This document shows positions 22,900 through 35,199 of a stretch of DNA of 64,000 nucleotides, piece by piece (position 1 is the stretch's first letter; every line of letters starts with the position of its first letter). The DNA lies in assembly GCA_030490835.1 (NCBI GenBank), contig CM059972.1, positions 5,424,264 through 5,488,263 on the forward strand, in the 5' to 3' direction. The notes under the pieces are model-generated. The model searched no databases. It had not been told where the DNA came from and saw only the letters and a program-made list of their open reading frames with translations. The position numbers and the translations under genes were made by a program. The stretch is from Annona cherimola (Eukaryota; Streptophyta; Magnoliopsida; Magnoliales; Annonaceae).

Positions 22900-24950
22900 T
22901 GGAAAGAGAGAATTGCAAATTAGAATGAGTAGAGAAAACGAGAGTGTGAGTACCTAGGGTCTAAGATTTCACATGCGTCTTTTGCAACGGGTAGTGGTGT
23001 AATGATTTAATCTGGATATTGTTTATTAAAGGAGAATAAACCCTAATTTATCTTTGCACCTTCTCTCGAAACCTACAAGGCGTACCCTAATTTTCTTAAC
23101 TACCTATTCTCATGGGATTAAGTTAATTAGAATCCATTAAGTTTCGTGGTTTGTTCATGGAATTCCTCAAGGTCATCATGCCTATTCTCATGGTCTTAGA
23201 TTTCCAAGTTTAATATCTTGATTATCGTATATTAGGTTTCAACCTCTCGGTTTCATTACCTAATATATGGAATTATGACAAAGTACGGGTTCATGTACAA
23301 AGCAAGCATTAAAATCATAAGATATTAAATTAACAATAATATCCACCATAAATAAATTAAAAAACCACACAACGCTACATTGTACGCATGCTACATCTTA
23401 AACCCTAGATTTAGGGCTTAGTCAAGCATGTTTAAGTCCAAAATAAAATTAAAATCCAAATCCATCTTAAACAAGACAATTAAAATTAAAAAGAGAAAAA
23501 ATATAAAAGCTTATTGGTTTGAAGCCCCGATGGTGTGTCAGTCGCTTAACGCAACTCACCGGTCCGTTTTTTTTCCCGTGCTCTCCACCTCCTTGCTCTC
23601 TCTCTTTTTCTCTAATTTTTCTCTCTCAAAATTCTTCTGTGAATTTTCTATCTGCCTTCGGAATTTATTTTCTGCTGCACGTTGGATTTCCCCTACTCGC
23701 TGTAATTTTTTCTCCAGGAATACTTGTTCCTCCTTTTATAGTTGCTGAAGTTTGCGCACAAGTGGGCCCCATATTTCTAACGCAATCCAAATTGCGTTAT
23801 ATCAAATTGCGCAATTGCTATTTGACGTGCTGAATTACCGTAACTGCTGGAATCCTTTAGCATATGAATTTTAATGGACGACTGGGATTTAATATTTGGC
23901 TTGGATGGCTGCATCATTTAAAATTGTTGCTGTTCGGTGACTGCATGAATTGAATAATGTTGCTGGATGCTGATTGTTTGGACAGCCAAAATTCATGGAT
24001 GGCTTGGAATTTTGCTGATTATTTGGTCGGTCCAATTGCTGCTGAATCTCTCAAAAAATGGACGGCTTGGATTTACATTGCTGGAATTTCCAGCCACTGA
24101 TTTGGACGACTCAAATGGAAAATTATTGTTGGACGGTTGTTTAATGCTGAATTTTGAGTCGCTGGATTTATAACGACTGATCTTGATCAACGCTGAAGGC
24201 GGTGGCAGCTTGGATTAATTTTCTGCCGTTGATTAAATTGGACGGCTAATTGGTGCTGATTTTGCTAAGGGCGGTGGCTGAAAATAAAAATTGGACGGCT
24301 CTGATTTTTTGGATTGGCTGAATTGGCTAAATTAATCTGGTCGCTGGATCTTTGCTTTGGACGGCTGAGATCAGCTGGTTTGGGCAGATTTTTGGTGCAG
24401 ATGATCTGGACGGCCAGATTTAATTAAGGCATGGATCTGGATGGTGGAAAATTTCTGGCCGTTGATTTCTGGTAGGCCACATCAAATGACGGTGCTGATC
24501 CTGCTTTGGACTTTTGCAAAATCTGATGGGTGGTGATGATTAATTCTAGACAGCTTTGAACGGATGAGATGAATAGCTGGAAATTGGTAAAATCTGGACG
24601 GACTTGATGGGTGGCTAAATATCCGGTGGGCCCCACTTGTTGAAATTTATTTTCCTGCACACAAAAGTATAATATACTCATCAAATTTATTAATGGGTTT
24701 CAGTATAGAAAATTATTCAAACTCATTTAAATTTTATGGCAACAAGTAAAAAAATATAATTTCAAGCCGAAAAATTACAAAAATTACAAAAATTGCTTGA
24801 AATTAATATTTAATACCCAAATGTTACAAAAACATGTTTTAAACCAAATTTCACATGAAACTCAATTAATTACCCACCAAATTGGTATAAAATGCCCCCA
24901 AAATATATTACTAATTTCCAATTATCAGCCTTCATCATCGTGATTTGTAA
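22900..24950 (-). mobile_element. LTR-like region nested in the MULE
   Basis: A TATA box (CTATAAAAGG, minus strand, near 23735) is followed by GA-rich leader-like sequence. It is preceded (23860-24620) by irregular short repeats of a TGGACGGCT core, resembling an LTR U3. The exact ends and target duplication were not found. It could instead be promoter-like captured sequence. Confidence 0.35.
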
Positions 24951-25831
24951 AAACTGATTTACTTCTAGTTGCACTTTCCCTTCAGCTATGTTTTCATTTT
25001 GGAATCTTGTAAGTTTAGCAAAGACTTGTAAGTTTTCCTTATTCCTGGTTTGTACGTTCGTCAAACTCATGAGGAACAACGGAATTCCTCCCTCTATGAG
25101 CAGGGTCGTGCCGTGAAGGAAAAGGCAAAACGAGGTTGCTTGCTCTCAGTATCAGCCTCCAACTTAGAACAAAACATTCTTTCTGCAACGCAAGGTCGAT
25201 ATATTTCTCCCCAACTAAGGATTAGTTTGATGCATTAGGTTCTTCGATTTGTTTGGAAAGGAAATGATTAACAAGAACAAATATTCGATTACGATGAAAA
25301 GGAAAAATCTAAAATAGACCAAGATCCAATTTTTCAGTTTTTGGTGACTACCGTAGTTGTCGATCTCTCTTGGGAGTGCACCTGTGAACCTATTTCTGGC
25401 GAGCATTCGAGTTGGGGAACCTATTTACATCCAGTTCGTTACGTCGCCTCATGAACCTATTTAGCTTTGCATGCACTCTTTTGATGTAGAACGGCTGTCA
25501 AATCCTTTGGCAACGGGTGCTCAATGGGGGAGCCTTGGTGCGGTAAGTGGCTTGAGAAAGATGACGAAGCTAAGATGGTGTAGGGGTATTTTTGTCATTA
25601 TACATGACTTAACAGGACTTTTCTGATGGCACAAGGGTATAGGGTTTAAAATGCAAAGATTGAAACTTTACAGGGTTCAATATGCTAATATGGTAAAGGT
25701 TCAAAATGCTAATAAGCAAAGTTAGAGGGTTTATAACGTAAATTTCCAACGGAACCCATTATTCCGTCACCAAACACACCAAATCAATGCTCAAATGTGA
25801 TGGAGAATGAATGGTTATTTAGGAACTATAA

Positions 25832-26020
25832 GGGCGTGTTCCGAATGATACAAAAATCTTTGCTCTAATTTGTAACCGGGATGAGAATGTAATGATATGT
25901 ATTGGGAATGAGTAAAGTTGTACTGGGAACTGGCAAAGTTACATTGGAAATTAAAAAAACTGTATTATGAATGATGATACAGATTCAATCCAAGAATCTA
26001 ATATCATTTGGAACATACCC
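25832..26020. mobile_element. Tourist/Harbinger-like MITE, 189 bp
   Basis: GGGCGTGTTCCGAATGAT at the left and ATCATTTGGAACATACCC at the right, with TAA duplicated on both sides (25829-25831 and 26021-26023). A related fragment without ends lies at about 33085-33215. Confidence 0.8.
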
Positions 26021-26639
26021 TAAACCTTGCATAAGCTAATTTAACATTGTAAGTAGTTCATCGTTATCAATAAAGCATGTATTGTAAGTTCAACAATCAT
26101 CATCCAAAACGACCTAATCAGGGGTGCGATGGTGATTAAAACTAAACTGCCCCTGAGGATCAAATTTATTATTGGCCCAGAGATGTTGACCATCCAGTTT
26201 ATAAATTTATTATCCCATTCGGAATAGAAATGTTTATTTTTTCTAACACGCCATGGTAACCGCGTCCTGCGAATTATGAGTTGGATGGCTAAAATTAGAA
26301 CATCCAAATGAATAACACAGTTTTGGTGGGATTGAGCTAATATGCAATGGACGCTTTGACATTGGATCTCATCCCATGCAGATAATGCGGCGAAGTGACA
26401 GAGTGTTTTCTATTTTACTATTATTTCCATTTTATTTTGATTTGATACGGGAAACTCTGTCTAAAGATTATATTCAATTTCTACATAATTTTAATTTAGA
26501 TAATTTTAGAATTTCTTTTTTTTAAAAAAAAAAAAAAAATCTTGATGGAGGCTCTAATGTGGTATGGGTTTGAACCCCCTAACCTCTTAGTGATCCGAGT
26601 GTGATTCTCAATTTCTCATATTATTGAGTTGAACTGTAT

Positions 26640-27300
26640 AACACAAATATGTTTAGAATAAAATTATTTTATTATTATAGCATGGCAGGCGAGCAGCGGA
26701 GGGAATTCAGAGAGAAACCATTGGCTGCATTGGCATCGTCAAGCAGGACTTTGGTGCCAACTTCAAGCGTGATACCTGGAACTCCCAAAAGGTACAGGAG
26801 TGCAAGGAGCAACCCCGGTGGCAATAAAACCGTGAGTAGAAGGCAGTGGGGGTAGCTGGAAGGAGGTGGAGGCATTTGTTTCCAGTGCATTTGATGGCCC
26901 ATTCAAGGCCGCTGTGAAAGCTCTAGCAAAACCGAGGACTTACCTGTTGGAGATGAATGGCTTTTGATTTTCAGGCAAAAAAGCCTTGAGCACCCAGGTC
27001 CAGGTGTCTAACTGAATTTTCGTAGGGTTTTTACAAAGCGAAGGATCTGGGAAGCTGCTTGGAAGGGATGATGATGTTACCTTCTTGCCTTTCACGGCTG
27101 CAATCTGGTTTGCGTTTAATGAAGCTGTTCGGTTCTTCTGACATTTATCCTTCTTTCTTGGGCAATTTGTACAGTAATAACTGTTTGGTGTGATCTTTCG
27201 TCTTTGTTGACTTGTGAAGTATGAGGGAAGTCCAGAGGTTTCTTTTCTTTTGATCAATGTGTTGAATCCATATCTTGATGCATAATGATGGACAGACCCA
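26640..27300. other. No gene recognised; weak open frame
   Basis: A plus-strand frame at 26649-26855 (contains RTLVPTSSVIPGTPKRYRSA) ends in stops and has no recognised family. The surrounding sequence is more GC-rich than its neighbours, which may reflect an old captured or decayed gene. Nothing else is visible between 26024 and 27500. Confidence 0.2.
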
Positions 27301-27509
27301 CGGTCCTTGCTCGTAAAGGAAGATCTAACATTTATTATATGATTTGGAATTTCTGGTTGTGTTAAAAATTTTGATAATTTACAAATTTTTACTTCTACTT
27401 AATCCTAAAGAAAGATTGAGAATAACTACACATTTTCAAAGAGAGTATGAAATTGTTATTCTTAAATCTGGATTGGTTGGGTCGACCGACATACAGCCCT
27501 CGTCCAATA

Positions 27510-27722
27510 AGACATTTGGTAATGTGTAAAATTGTGGAAAATTATGGAAAATCAAAAAGAGAATATTTTGAAAAATGTGTGATTGATAGTAAACGATTGA
27601 TGTATAGTTGGAATAAATAGGTTTGTTGTATGTAGTTGGTAGGGAAAATGATTGGAAAATAGGGGTAAAAGTAAAAAAAATAGTGTGATTGATAAAGTAA
27701 TGATTAACCTTAGGAAACCAAA
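27510..27722. mobile_element. Tourist-like MITE, decayed
   Basis: It starts CATTTGGTAATG and ends CTTAGGAAACCAAAT, with inner GATTGGAAAATAGGG and TTGTATGTAGTTG motifs shared with the MITEs at 50291 and 52134. A target duplication is not clear. Confidence 0.5.
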
Positions 27723-28209
27723 TATCATGGGAAAACCATGGTTCTCATACTCATATGTTAACAGACATCCCCTAACTTTCATAATTGGGGGCCATTTTCA
27801 TAAAGAAGTTTCAAAGGTTGACGTGAATTCCGACGTGTACTTTTCAAAAAAATTTCATTACTGTCGATATCAGTTAATATTTTGTTTGGATTTATTTTAG
27901 TCTTATTCACTTTTATGACTTGAACAAGCTCTTTGTTTGAATGAGAGTGGATGGGCAAATCCCAAAGGGCTCGGATTTCACTTTCTCGTGACCACAATCA
28001 ATCAGTTGTCTCTAAAATAAAATGTCTTTTCTCCCCACCATGTTTGTTGACTGAGGTCGTAAGGTTGTGAGCTAGATTACATGTGCAGGAATTGTATGCA
28101 CTATATTGTAAACATTATCAATTGATGTAATATTTAAACTATTTCGACCATCTCAGTCTTTTTTCCCCTTTATATTCGATTATTACTTGTTACTTTATAT
28201 ATATATACA

Positions 28210-28578
28210 GGGAACCGATCCTGTGCAGTCGGACTGCACCGTAATTACGGTGCAGTTAGCTGTAAAATGGACCCCGCACATATTAGATTGTAATGAAACT
28301 TTATACACTCATTTATCCATATATAAATCATACTTTTGACGGTTTAGATGTTGAAAAAACCACTTTAAACTTGATATTTACATTAAACTATTTTATTACG
28401 TTGATTTTGCACCATTTTAAGATGGAGACTACACACATGTTGGATTTGGATGAAAATTGGTATGGTAATAAAGTGAACAATTCTAAATACAATGGTGGGT
28501 GGATTTATGGGAAATGATCAGGTGGGGCCCACAGTGCATGGACTGCACGGTGCAGTCGCATGCACTGGATCATTTCCC
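28210..28578. mobile_element. Foldback element, subfamily D (copy 1), inside (TA)n
   Basis: 369 bp. Ends are GGGAACCGATCCTGTGCA and the inverse of GGGAAATGATCCAGTGCA. (TA)n lies directly on both sides (28196-28207 and 28580-28597). It is an inverted near-copy of 56176-56524. The open frames in the two copies are the same transposon sequence, not a gene. Confidence 0.85.
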
Positions 28579-28599
28579 ATATATATATATATATATTTG

Positions 28600-29820
28600 A
28601 CTAGACGAGGCCACTTTTTTTAAAAAAGAAAAAAGAAAAAATAGTTTCCGAATTTGATTGGCTATATTAGCGTGTGTGGCCCATCTCATGGCGGTGATAT
28701 CCATGTGGAAAGCAGATTGAAAAGAGAATGCAGGTAGCAGCGACAGGACTTGTTTGTATATCAATTATTACCCCACTCGATGCACTGGCTTCATTATGAA
28801 AAGTTCATACAATTTGAATCCAACGCCCTGGGGAGGGGGCGTTTGCAAAATTGAGCTTTAAAATTTTTTCAATTAGATTTTTGACGTCATGGTTTAATTA
28901 GTTACAAAAATAATTCTTCAAATTTTTGAGTTTTAGAAAAATAAACCTGGGCACAAATTGAGTAAAAAAAAAAAAAAGGCTGTCGTAATTTTAAATGAAC
29001 TAAAATGCCCAAAGTTATTTTTGCACAGCTCAAAAACTTCAAAAGCCGTTTTTGTAAAGATCAAGAGTATAAGGTCAAAAAATCCAAGGAGGACAATTTA
29101 CAGTGTTATTTTTTAAGTACTCCTAACTTAATATGAAAATATTTTTAAAAAATCCAAAAATAATTTTCTATAATATTTTTTATGTGTTCATGTATTATAA
29201 CAAAAAAATTTAATAATAAATAGATTAATTTTGTATCTATAAGATTTTCAAAATTTTCATGATAAATAATTTCAAAAATTACATTATTAATATGAAATAA
29301 AAATACAAGAAAATACCTTTGAAATATAAAATTTTGAGAAATATTTTGAAAAGATAATTTTAATATTTCTAAATTTTCAAATTATTTATCGTGTAGATTT
29401 TCTATCTATTTAATTGCAAGCTGTTAATGGATTGGTTCCACCCGTGAATCCAATTCAACTGGTTTAAAGTTGATTAAGGTCGAATTTTTAATAAATGGAT
29501 TATAATCCAGTAGCACCCGTCGCGAGCGCTACGATGGGCTCGGAATGGTTTCTCGGGCCTTGGAAATCTGGATCGTGTTAGACAGCAACATGGGCTTAGT
29601 TTTCCTGCATCCACATGGGGTAAAACACGTTAGGATTCACAGTTTTTGGATAAATCTGACATATGGGTATTTTCTCGTGATTTCGGCAGCATAACGGCTA
29701 AGACGGCGCTTTCCGTACACAAGTCAAGTCACAAATCCGGCGGCATAACGGCAGCGTATTATGCTAGAATTCGTGGACCCGCGTGCACCCACCCTGCCGA
29801 GACGTTAACTTAAACACGCA
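28600..29820. other. AT-rich intergenic sequence, nothing recognised
   Basis: Runs of A/T and imperfect inverted AATTTTGAAAATTTT-type segments (29100-29400). There are H1-hAT-like subterminal remnants near 29430-29530 (AATGGATTATAATCC). No coding signal. Confidence 0.4.
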
Positions 29821-30179
29821 CGCAAAAATAAAGAAAAAATGGAGTTGCTACTGATCTTTAAAGGGAGATCAGCCCATGTTTAATGAAATAAAGCACTAGT
29901 CGTACAGATTTCGGGTTCCAACCTTCAGATTGAAGCAAATATGGCAATAATCTGCCAACCCGAGGCGGTTTACAGGGCGTAAAAGGGGGAAAATGAAAGA
30001 CTTGAGAGAATGGGAGAGATGGAAAGGGGGAACGTGGAAGAGAAGTTTGTAGCTTGAAGAGCGTGAAAAGCGGGACGCCGAGGTGTTGCTACGGACTCCC
30101 GTCCTCCCCTCTGGGATGCCTCTCCAAGTGTGTCTTGAGTGAGGGGGGTGCTCCTCTTTTTATAAATGTAGGAGTGGGC

Positions 30180-30530
30180 TTTGGGCCACTTGGGGTCATG
30201 GACTTGGTCTATGGGCTTAAGCTTGAGGTGGAATCATGAGCTTTTGAGTCACTTGAAGGGTTAGACTTGGTCCATAGGCTTGAGCTTGGAGTGGGAGCAT
30301 GGACCTTGGGCAACTTGAAGTGTTGGACTTGGTCCATGGGCAACTTGAAGTGTTGGACTTGGTCCATGAGCTTGAGCTTGGTGGGATCATGGGCTTTGGG
30401 CCACTTGAAGGGTTGCACTTGGTCCATAGGCTTGAGCTTGGAGTGGGAGCATGGGTCTTGGGCCACTTGAAGTGTTGGACTTGGTCCATAGGCTTGAGCT
30501 TGGTGGGCTAGAGCTTGGCTAAGCCCGTTA
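30180..30530. repeat. Minisatellite, about 55-65 bp units with shorter variants
   Basis: Repeats of CACTTGAAGNGTTGGACTTG then GTCCATAGGCTTGAGCTTGG and GGGAGCATGGGC. Two consecutive units near 30310-30365 are a shortened form. The alternating open frames on both strands are produced by the repeat. Confidence 0.85.
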
Positions 30531-30661
30531 CTTTGGGTGAGCCGTTATAGAGGTCCAAAGTTGTAGAGAAGCCTGCTTCTGAGGCTTGGTAGGCTGGATC
30601 TGGCGGGCTAGAGCTTGGCTTAGCCCGTTTGTTGCGTCTGGTGAGTTAATTCTGGTGGGCT

Positions 30662-31880
30662 TAGGGGTGAAATTTGGTACCCGGGTCGGTCCGAACCCGC
30701 CCGACCAGACCCGGTACCAAAACTAAAAATGTGTTTTATTTTTAAGATTTTTTATAAAATAGACCCGGTTTCAACCCGACCCGTAGAAACCCGAAACCAA
30801 AACCGGGTTCGCACCAACCCGGTACCAAAACCCGACTCGGTCCGAACCCGGTGTAATTTATATAATTTTTTTTATAAATTATACATTTTTTTGTAATATT
30901 AATATATAGGTGGTTAATTGATTTAATATATATTAGTCAAATGGTTTAATTTAAGTGATTAATTGATTTAAATTAATGAATAACTATGATTTATAACATA
31001 TAGTAAATATGGATATTTTAAAAAAAATTTAAAAATATATGAGGGGTAGCCGCACGTGTAAGAACTTGACATTCGAAATACAAATGGAAATCAAGGGAGA
31101 AATTACTTGGAAGTCTTCGAATAGTTTTTTAGTTTTTTTGGAAACTTTGGAGATATGAACTCATTTGAATTTTGAATTTTGAATTTATTTAAAAGTGGAT
31201 GTAAACTTATTTAAACTTGAGATTTGTTTATTCATCATTTTAAATTTGGATTGCACTTAAATTAGATTGGAATGTTGAACCAATATGCTTAGTGTATTTA
31301 AATTTAGTTGCTTTGAATAACTGTTATATGGATTATGTTTGAATTTGAGTTGGCATGATAAATCTATTTCATATTATACTTTCTGTTAGTATGAGAAATC
31401 TGTTAGTTTGAATTTTAAATTGTAGTATAAATTTGATTCATATTTTAAGTTTATTAGTATGACAAGTGATCAATTTCTATTTTAGCAATTTGTATGATAA
31501 ATATTCAGTTTGAATTCAATTTCAACAATTTGTATGATAATGTTTAGTTTCAACTACAATAGTTAGTATGATATGTTTATTTTTTATTTGCTACACTTGA
31601 GTCATTTCCATTAGCTATTCGCTACACTTGACTTCATAAACACAGGTATGTATATTCCAATAATTTTCTTTTAGATTACAATTAAATTAGAAAAAAAACA
31701 GTTTATTGGTAACCCGAATTCTAACCCGAAACCAAACCAAAACCAATGCGAACCCGGTTTGAACCCGGTCCGAACCCGAATTAAATTCTTAGGGTTAGGG
31801 TTTGGGTTTACTCCAACCCAGTTGGCTTAGGGTTTAGGTTCACTCCAACCCGGTATAACCTGACCCGAGTTGCACCCCTA
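30662..31880. mobile_element. hAT-type element, family H2, 1219 bp
   Basis: TAGGGGTGAAATTTGG at the left and GAGTTGCACCCCTA at the right, flanked by a perfect 8-bp duplication GGTGGGCT (30654-30661 and 31881-31888). Subterminal sequence is dense in ACCCGG/CCGAACCCG. The interior is AT-rich, without a transposase. Confidence 0.9.
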
Positions 31881-33511
31881 GGTGGGCTGCTTTGTGGAGC
31901 CCGTTGAGGTGGCCTGTAGGAGCTTCGCTCTTTATGGGCCGAACCTGTTTTGTTAAAAAAGCCTGCTTCGAGGCTTGGTGGAGCTTCGCTCCCGTGGGCC
32001 GAGTTCGGAAGAGCCTGCTTAGCTTGCTTGATCCTCCTTTTGCCTTGAATTTGCTTGGACTTGGACCTTTTCCACGTGTTGTACATTTTGTGCTTGAGGG
32101 AGGGGTGTCAACAAATCCATCAACCCACCCTCTCATTTTCTAATTACATTACAAGAAAACAACCCTCCCCACCTCTCATGATTAAATAAATAGTTAATGA
32201 GTTGTTTATTTACAATTCATTAACCTATTTATTATGTTCAACCAGTAGAAAATACCTTTTGAAACATAAAAATATGAAAAACATTAATTTTAAATTTTAA
32301 AAAATATTTTGACATTGAGTAAATTAGAGATTTGTGAAAATAACCTATGAGGTATGCCTAATTGGATATTTAACCACGTGGCTTAGATATTTGAAATATA
32401 ACCTTCCAAGTTCTCGAATTGCGTGAAAATAATCTCAAGCGTTTTCATCCATTCAAAGTTGTAAGCAACTTTTTTTGTTTTAAACTCAATTTCGTTCGAG
32501 TTATTTTTGCAAAACTTGAAAACTTGGAGAATTATTTCTCCAAATATTTAAACCACTAAAGTTCAAAATCCAATTGGGTAAACTTAGTCATTTTTGCGAA
32601 TACCTGACCCCAATGCAGTAAGACTTGGGAGCTAAGAACGTTTCCAACCCATTGCGTGGGCCATGTTTGAAATTTTCTATGGCCGACCAGAGCCAGACAA
32701 ACCACTTTTTTTGGGAAGGAAGAATTTGGACTCGAGGACTTCCTTCCACCTCACATTTATCATAGTCTTGGAGGACCAAAATTAGAAAAAGAAGAGCAAC
32801 CTGAGGGGTCATATTTATCAATTATCATTGGGCCGACCTCGCTGTCCCATTCTAACATTAAATTGACGTGCCCTCCTAACAGAATTACAAATACGACCAG
32901 ACCAAACCAACCAGTCGGGTTAGGTGAGTAGTAGATTATAGGACGGCAGCAGTCAAAAAGGAAAGCCATTTTTAATTAAACGACATTTCTCGTGAGTGTT
33001 GCTTCCAAATACACGCGCCCAGGAAGATTTTGGGGGAGAGATCTGGCAACATTCGCTAATGTACACAAAATTCTTAATGAAAATTTTGTGTTTGGATGAG
33101 AATGTAATGATGTGTATTGAAAATAAGAAAAGTTATATTAAAAATATAAAACAATTTGCACTAGAAATTAAAAAAAGATGCCTTAGAAATTAAAAAGCTT
33201 TATTGGAAGAGGCCCTGCTGGAATATAAACCTATCTCAGTGCAACGCCTTCCAATTCATCAATAAACAATCTGGAATTTCCTAAAAAAATGTTAGTCATT
33301 TTGATTTGAGCCCACCTATTTCAACAAATCTTCTCAACTTTGATCTGGGACAAGTGCCCACTTTTATCTCATCCCATTGAGCAGGGGTTATCTCGATGGT
33401 ATGCCATGCATTGCATGCATGCATGCAAAAATTAAGACGTTTAACAGCCAAGCAAAAGCCGGTCGATACGAGTTTGATGTTTTCCTCATTTCAGCCCTGT
33501 CAACTTACACA

Positions 33512-34918
33512 TAGGGGTGTTAATGGTCATGGTCAACCCGCCAACCCGCTCATCCAACCCGTTAATAAATGGGTTTGGGTTGGGATTTTTGAATAAATGG
33601 GTTATGATCCGTCAACCCGTTTAACCATTTAATTAAATAAACGGATTAGAGTTGAGGCTTTGCAACCCGTCCAACCCGTTTATTTAACCCGTTCAACCCG
33701 TATAACCCATTTAATATAATATATAAAATATATTATATATTATGAAATATATTTCGGCCCTGCCCTTCCTTCCCGCCCGCGCTGAAAACCTAAATTCCGC
33801 AATCCACCAACACAACGTCCACGAGCAGCTGACGCCTGACTGAGAGGCCGCGCACGACGACTCCATGAGCAGGCAATCCTTCATCTGGATGGATTTGCGG
33901 TAGATCCGGGAGTCAATCCTTCGTCCCAGCAGATCCTTGTCTCATTGTTGCTTCTTTTGCCAAATTTGTGTGGGCCTAAGCACTCCACGAGCAGGCGGCG
34001 AGCAGCAGACTGAAGTTGAACCCATCTCCACTGCTGCCGCTTCTTCTTTCTTGCTCGAATAGTCGAACTCTGCTGCCGCCGCGACTTCTTCTTCTCCTTT
34101 TTGTTCCATCTTGCTCGAACAGATTCCATCCCTACTTCTGTCGTGTCTTCTCTGTTTTTCTTCTTCCTGCTTGGGTACCCTGCTGCATACTCACTGAGAG
34201 ACCGCAGAGAAGAGCAGCTTTGTAGTGGGGCCATTGGCGCTGGGTGACGGAGGCAGAATCGGGTGGGGTCATTGGCGCTGGGCGACGGCAGAAGACTATC
34301 AACGCTGCCGTAGGAGGGGCCGGTGTCGGAACTGTCGTCGGACCAGAAGACTGGCAGAGGCGCAGAGAAGAGCAGCTTCGGTAGTCCACGAGCAGCAGAC
34401 TGGCAGAGCAGCTTTCGGCTAATTTTTTTTCGGTAGTCCATGAGCAGTAGACTGGCACTCTGGCAGATCAGCTCATATTTTTTTTTAATCCTCTGTAGGT
34501 TGTAGCAGAGCAAAGCTGGACAACCTGGAATCTGGATTGGAGTACAGGAAATCAGGAATGGTGAATCGTCTCACGTTCCTGTAAAGGGGAAGGCTCGGTT
34601 TTTCGCTGCTCTCCAACTAGTCGAGGTTCCGTTGACCTCGAAGGCCAAATTCTATCTCTCCAAATTTTGAAAAAGGTTCAGCTAAGTGGTGAGTGCTGAT
34701 ACTCCCTCCTCTCTCATTTTTGGTAATTCTCCTTTGAAAATTAGTAACAAACACAACCCGTTAACAACCCGTTAACCCGTTTATTAAATAGGTTGTAAAT
34801 AGGTTAGGGTTGAAATTTTTTAAATGGGTTAATAAACGGATTAGGGTTGAGATCTATTAAATGAGTTAGAATTAGGATTAGGCTCCAACCCGTTCAACCC
34901 GATCCGTTAACACCCCTA
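33512..34918. mobile_element. hAT-type element, family H1, 1407 bp, complete
   Basis: TAGGGGTGTTAATGG and CCGTTAACACCCCTA ends with a perfect 8-bp duplication CTTACACA (33504-33511 and 34919-34926). Many AACCCG hexamers lie near both ends. The middle is GC-rich, with a repeated CAGACTGGCAGAGCAGCTT motif, and gives a 210-codon minus frame that matches no family I recognise. No transposase. Confidence 0.9.
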
Positions 34919-35199
34919 CTTACACAGCCCTACCCACCACTAAAATCTTCAGCTTCTTTTGAAATTGAAGTAACAGCGATGGCCGATTGCGTCTGATTTG
35001 ACATATAAAGAAGTAAAAAAGATTGAAAGAACACAACTGAGGGCCCTCTAAAACTTAATAATGTCCCCACATTGAACTAATTCCTGTGATAATAGAGCAG
35101 GAGAAATGACATCCGAAATCCGTACCGTGACAATATACAAGCAGCCCAAAAATATTTCTTTAATTATTTTCAATAGATGTGTAAACCCACACTGCATCT

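Larger units (their letters stand above)
21707..25749. mobile_element. MULE-type element with long terminal inverted repeats, 4.0 kb
   Basis: About 240 bp at each end are inverted copies. The left one reads through TTGCATTTTAAACCCTATCC and GACAAAAATACCCCCACAAT. The right one carries the inverse forms GGGTATTTTTGTCATTA and GGGTATAGGGTTTAAAATGC. The flanks CAGAACCCA (21698-21706) and CGGAACCCA (25750-25758) match at 8 of 9 bases, the size expected for Mutator-like elements. No transposase is present. The interior holds a GRF-like gene fragment and LTR-like sequence. Confidence 0.75.
29830..32113 (-). mobile_element. Probable LTR remnant, minus orientation, interrupted by a hAT
   Basis: On the minus strand the region starts TGTTGACACCCCTCCC at 32113, runs through repeat-rich U3-like sequence, and then shows a TATA box TTTATAAAAAGAGG near 30150-30165, as in an LTR. 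The other end and a 5-bp target duplication could not be fixed. The hAT at 30662-31880 was inserted later. Confidence 0.35.

Noticed and set aside
26560..26620. GGTTTGAACCCCC motif as a tRNA or SINE B box
   Set aside because: No matching A box at the right distance, no tRNA fold, and no A tail or target duplication.
28293..28517. 74-codon frame with a similar partner at 56124-56441
   Set aside because: Shared only because both are copies of a non-coding foldback element; the frames include its hairpin arms and end in the microsatellite border.
30180..30530. CRISPR-like regular repeat
   Set aside because: Units are contiguous and nearly identical without unique spacers, in a plant genome.
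33881..34513. 210-codon minus-strand open frame
   Set aside because: It lies wholly inside the hAT element 33512-34918, is built from repeated CAGACTGGCAGAG-type sequence, is rich in Arg/Ser/Lys without a family pattern, and overlaps other open frames.
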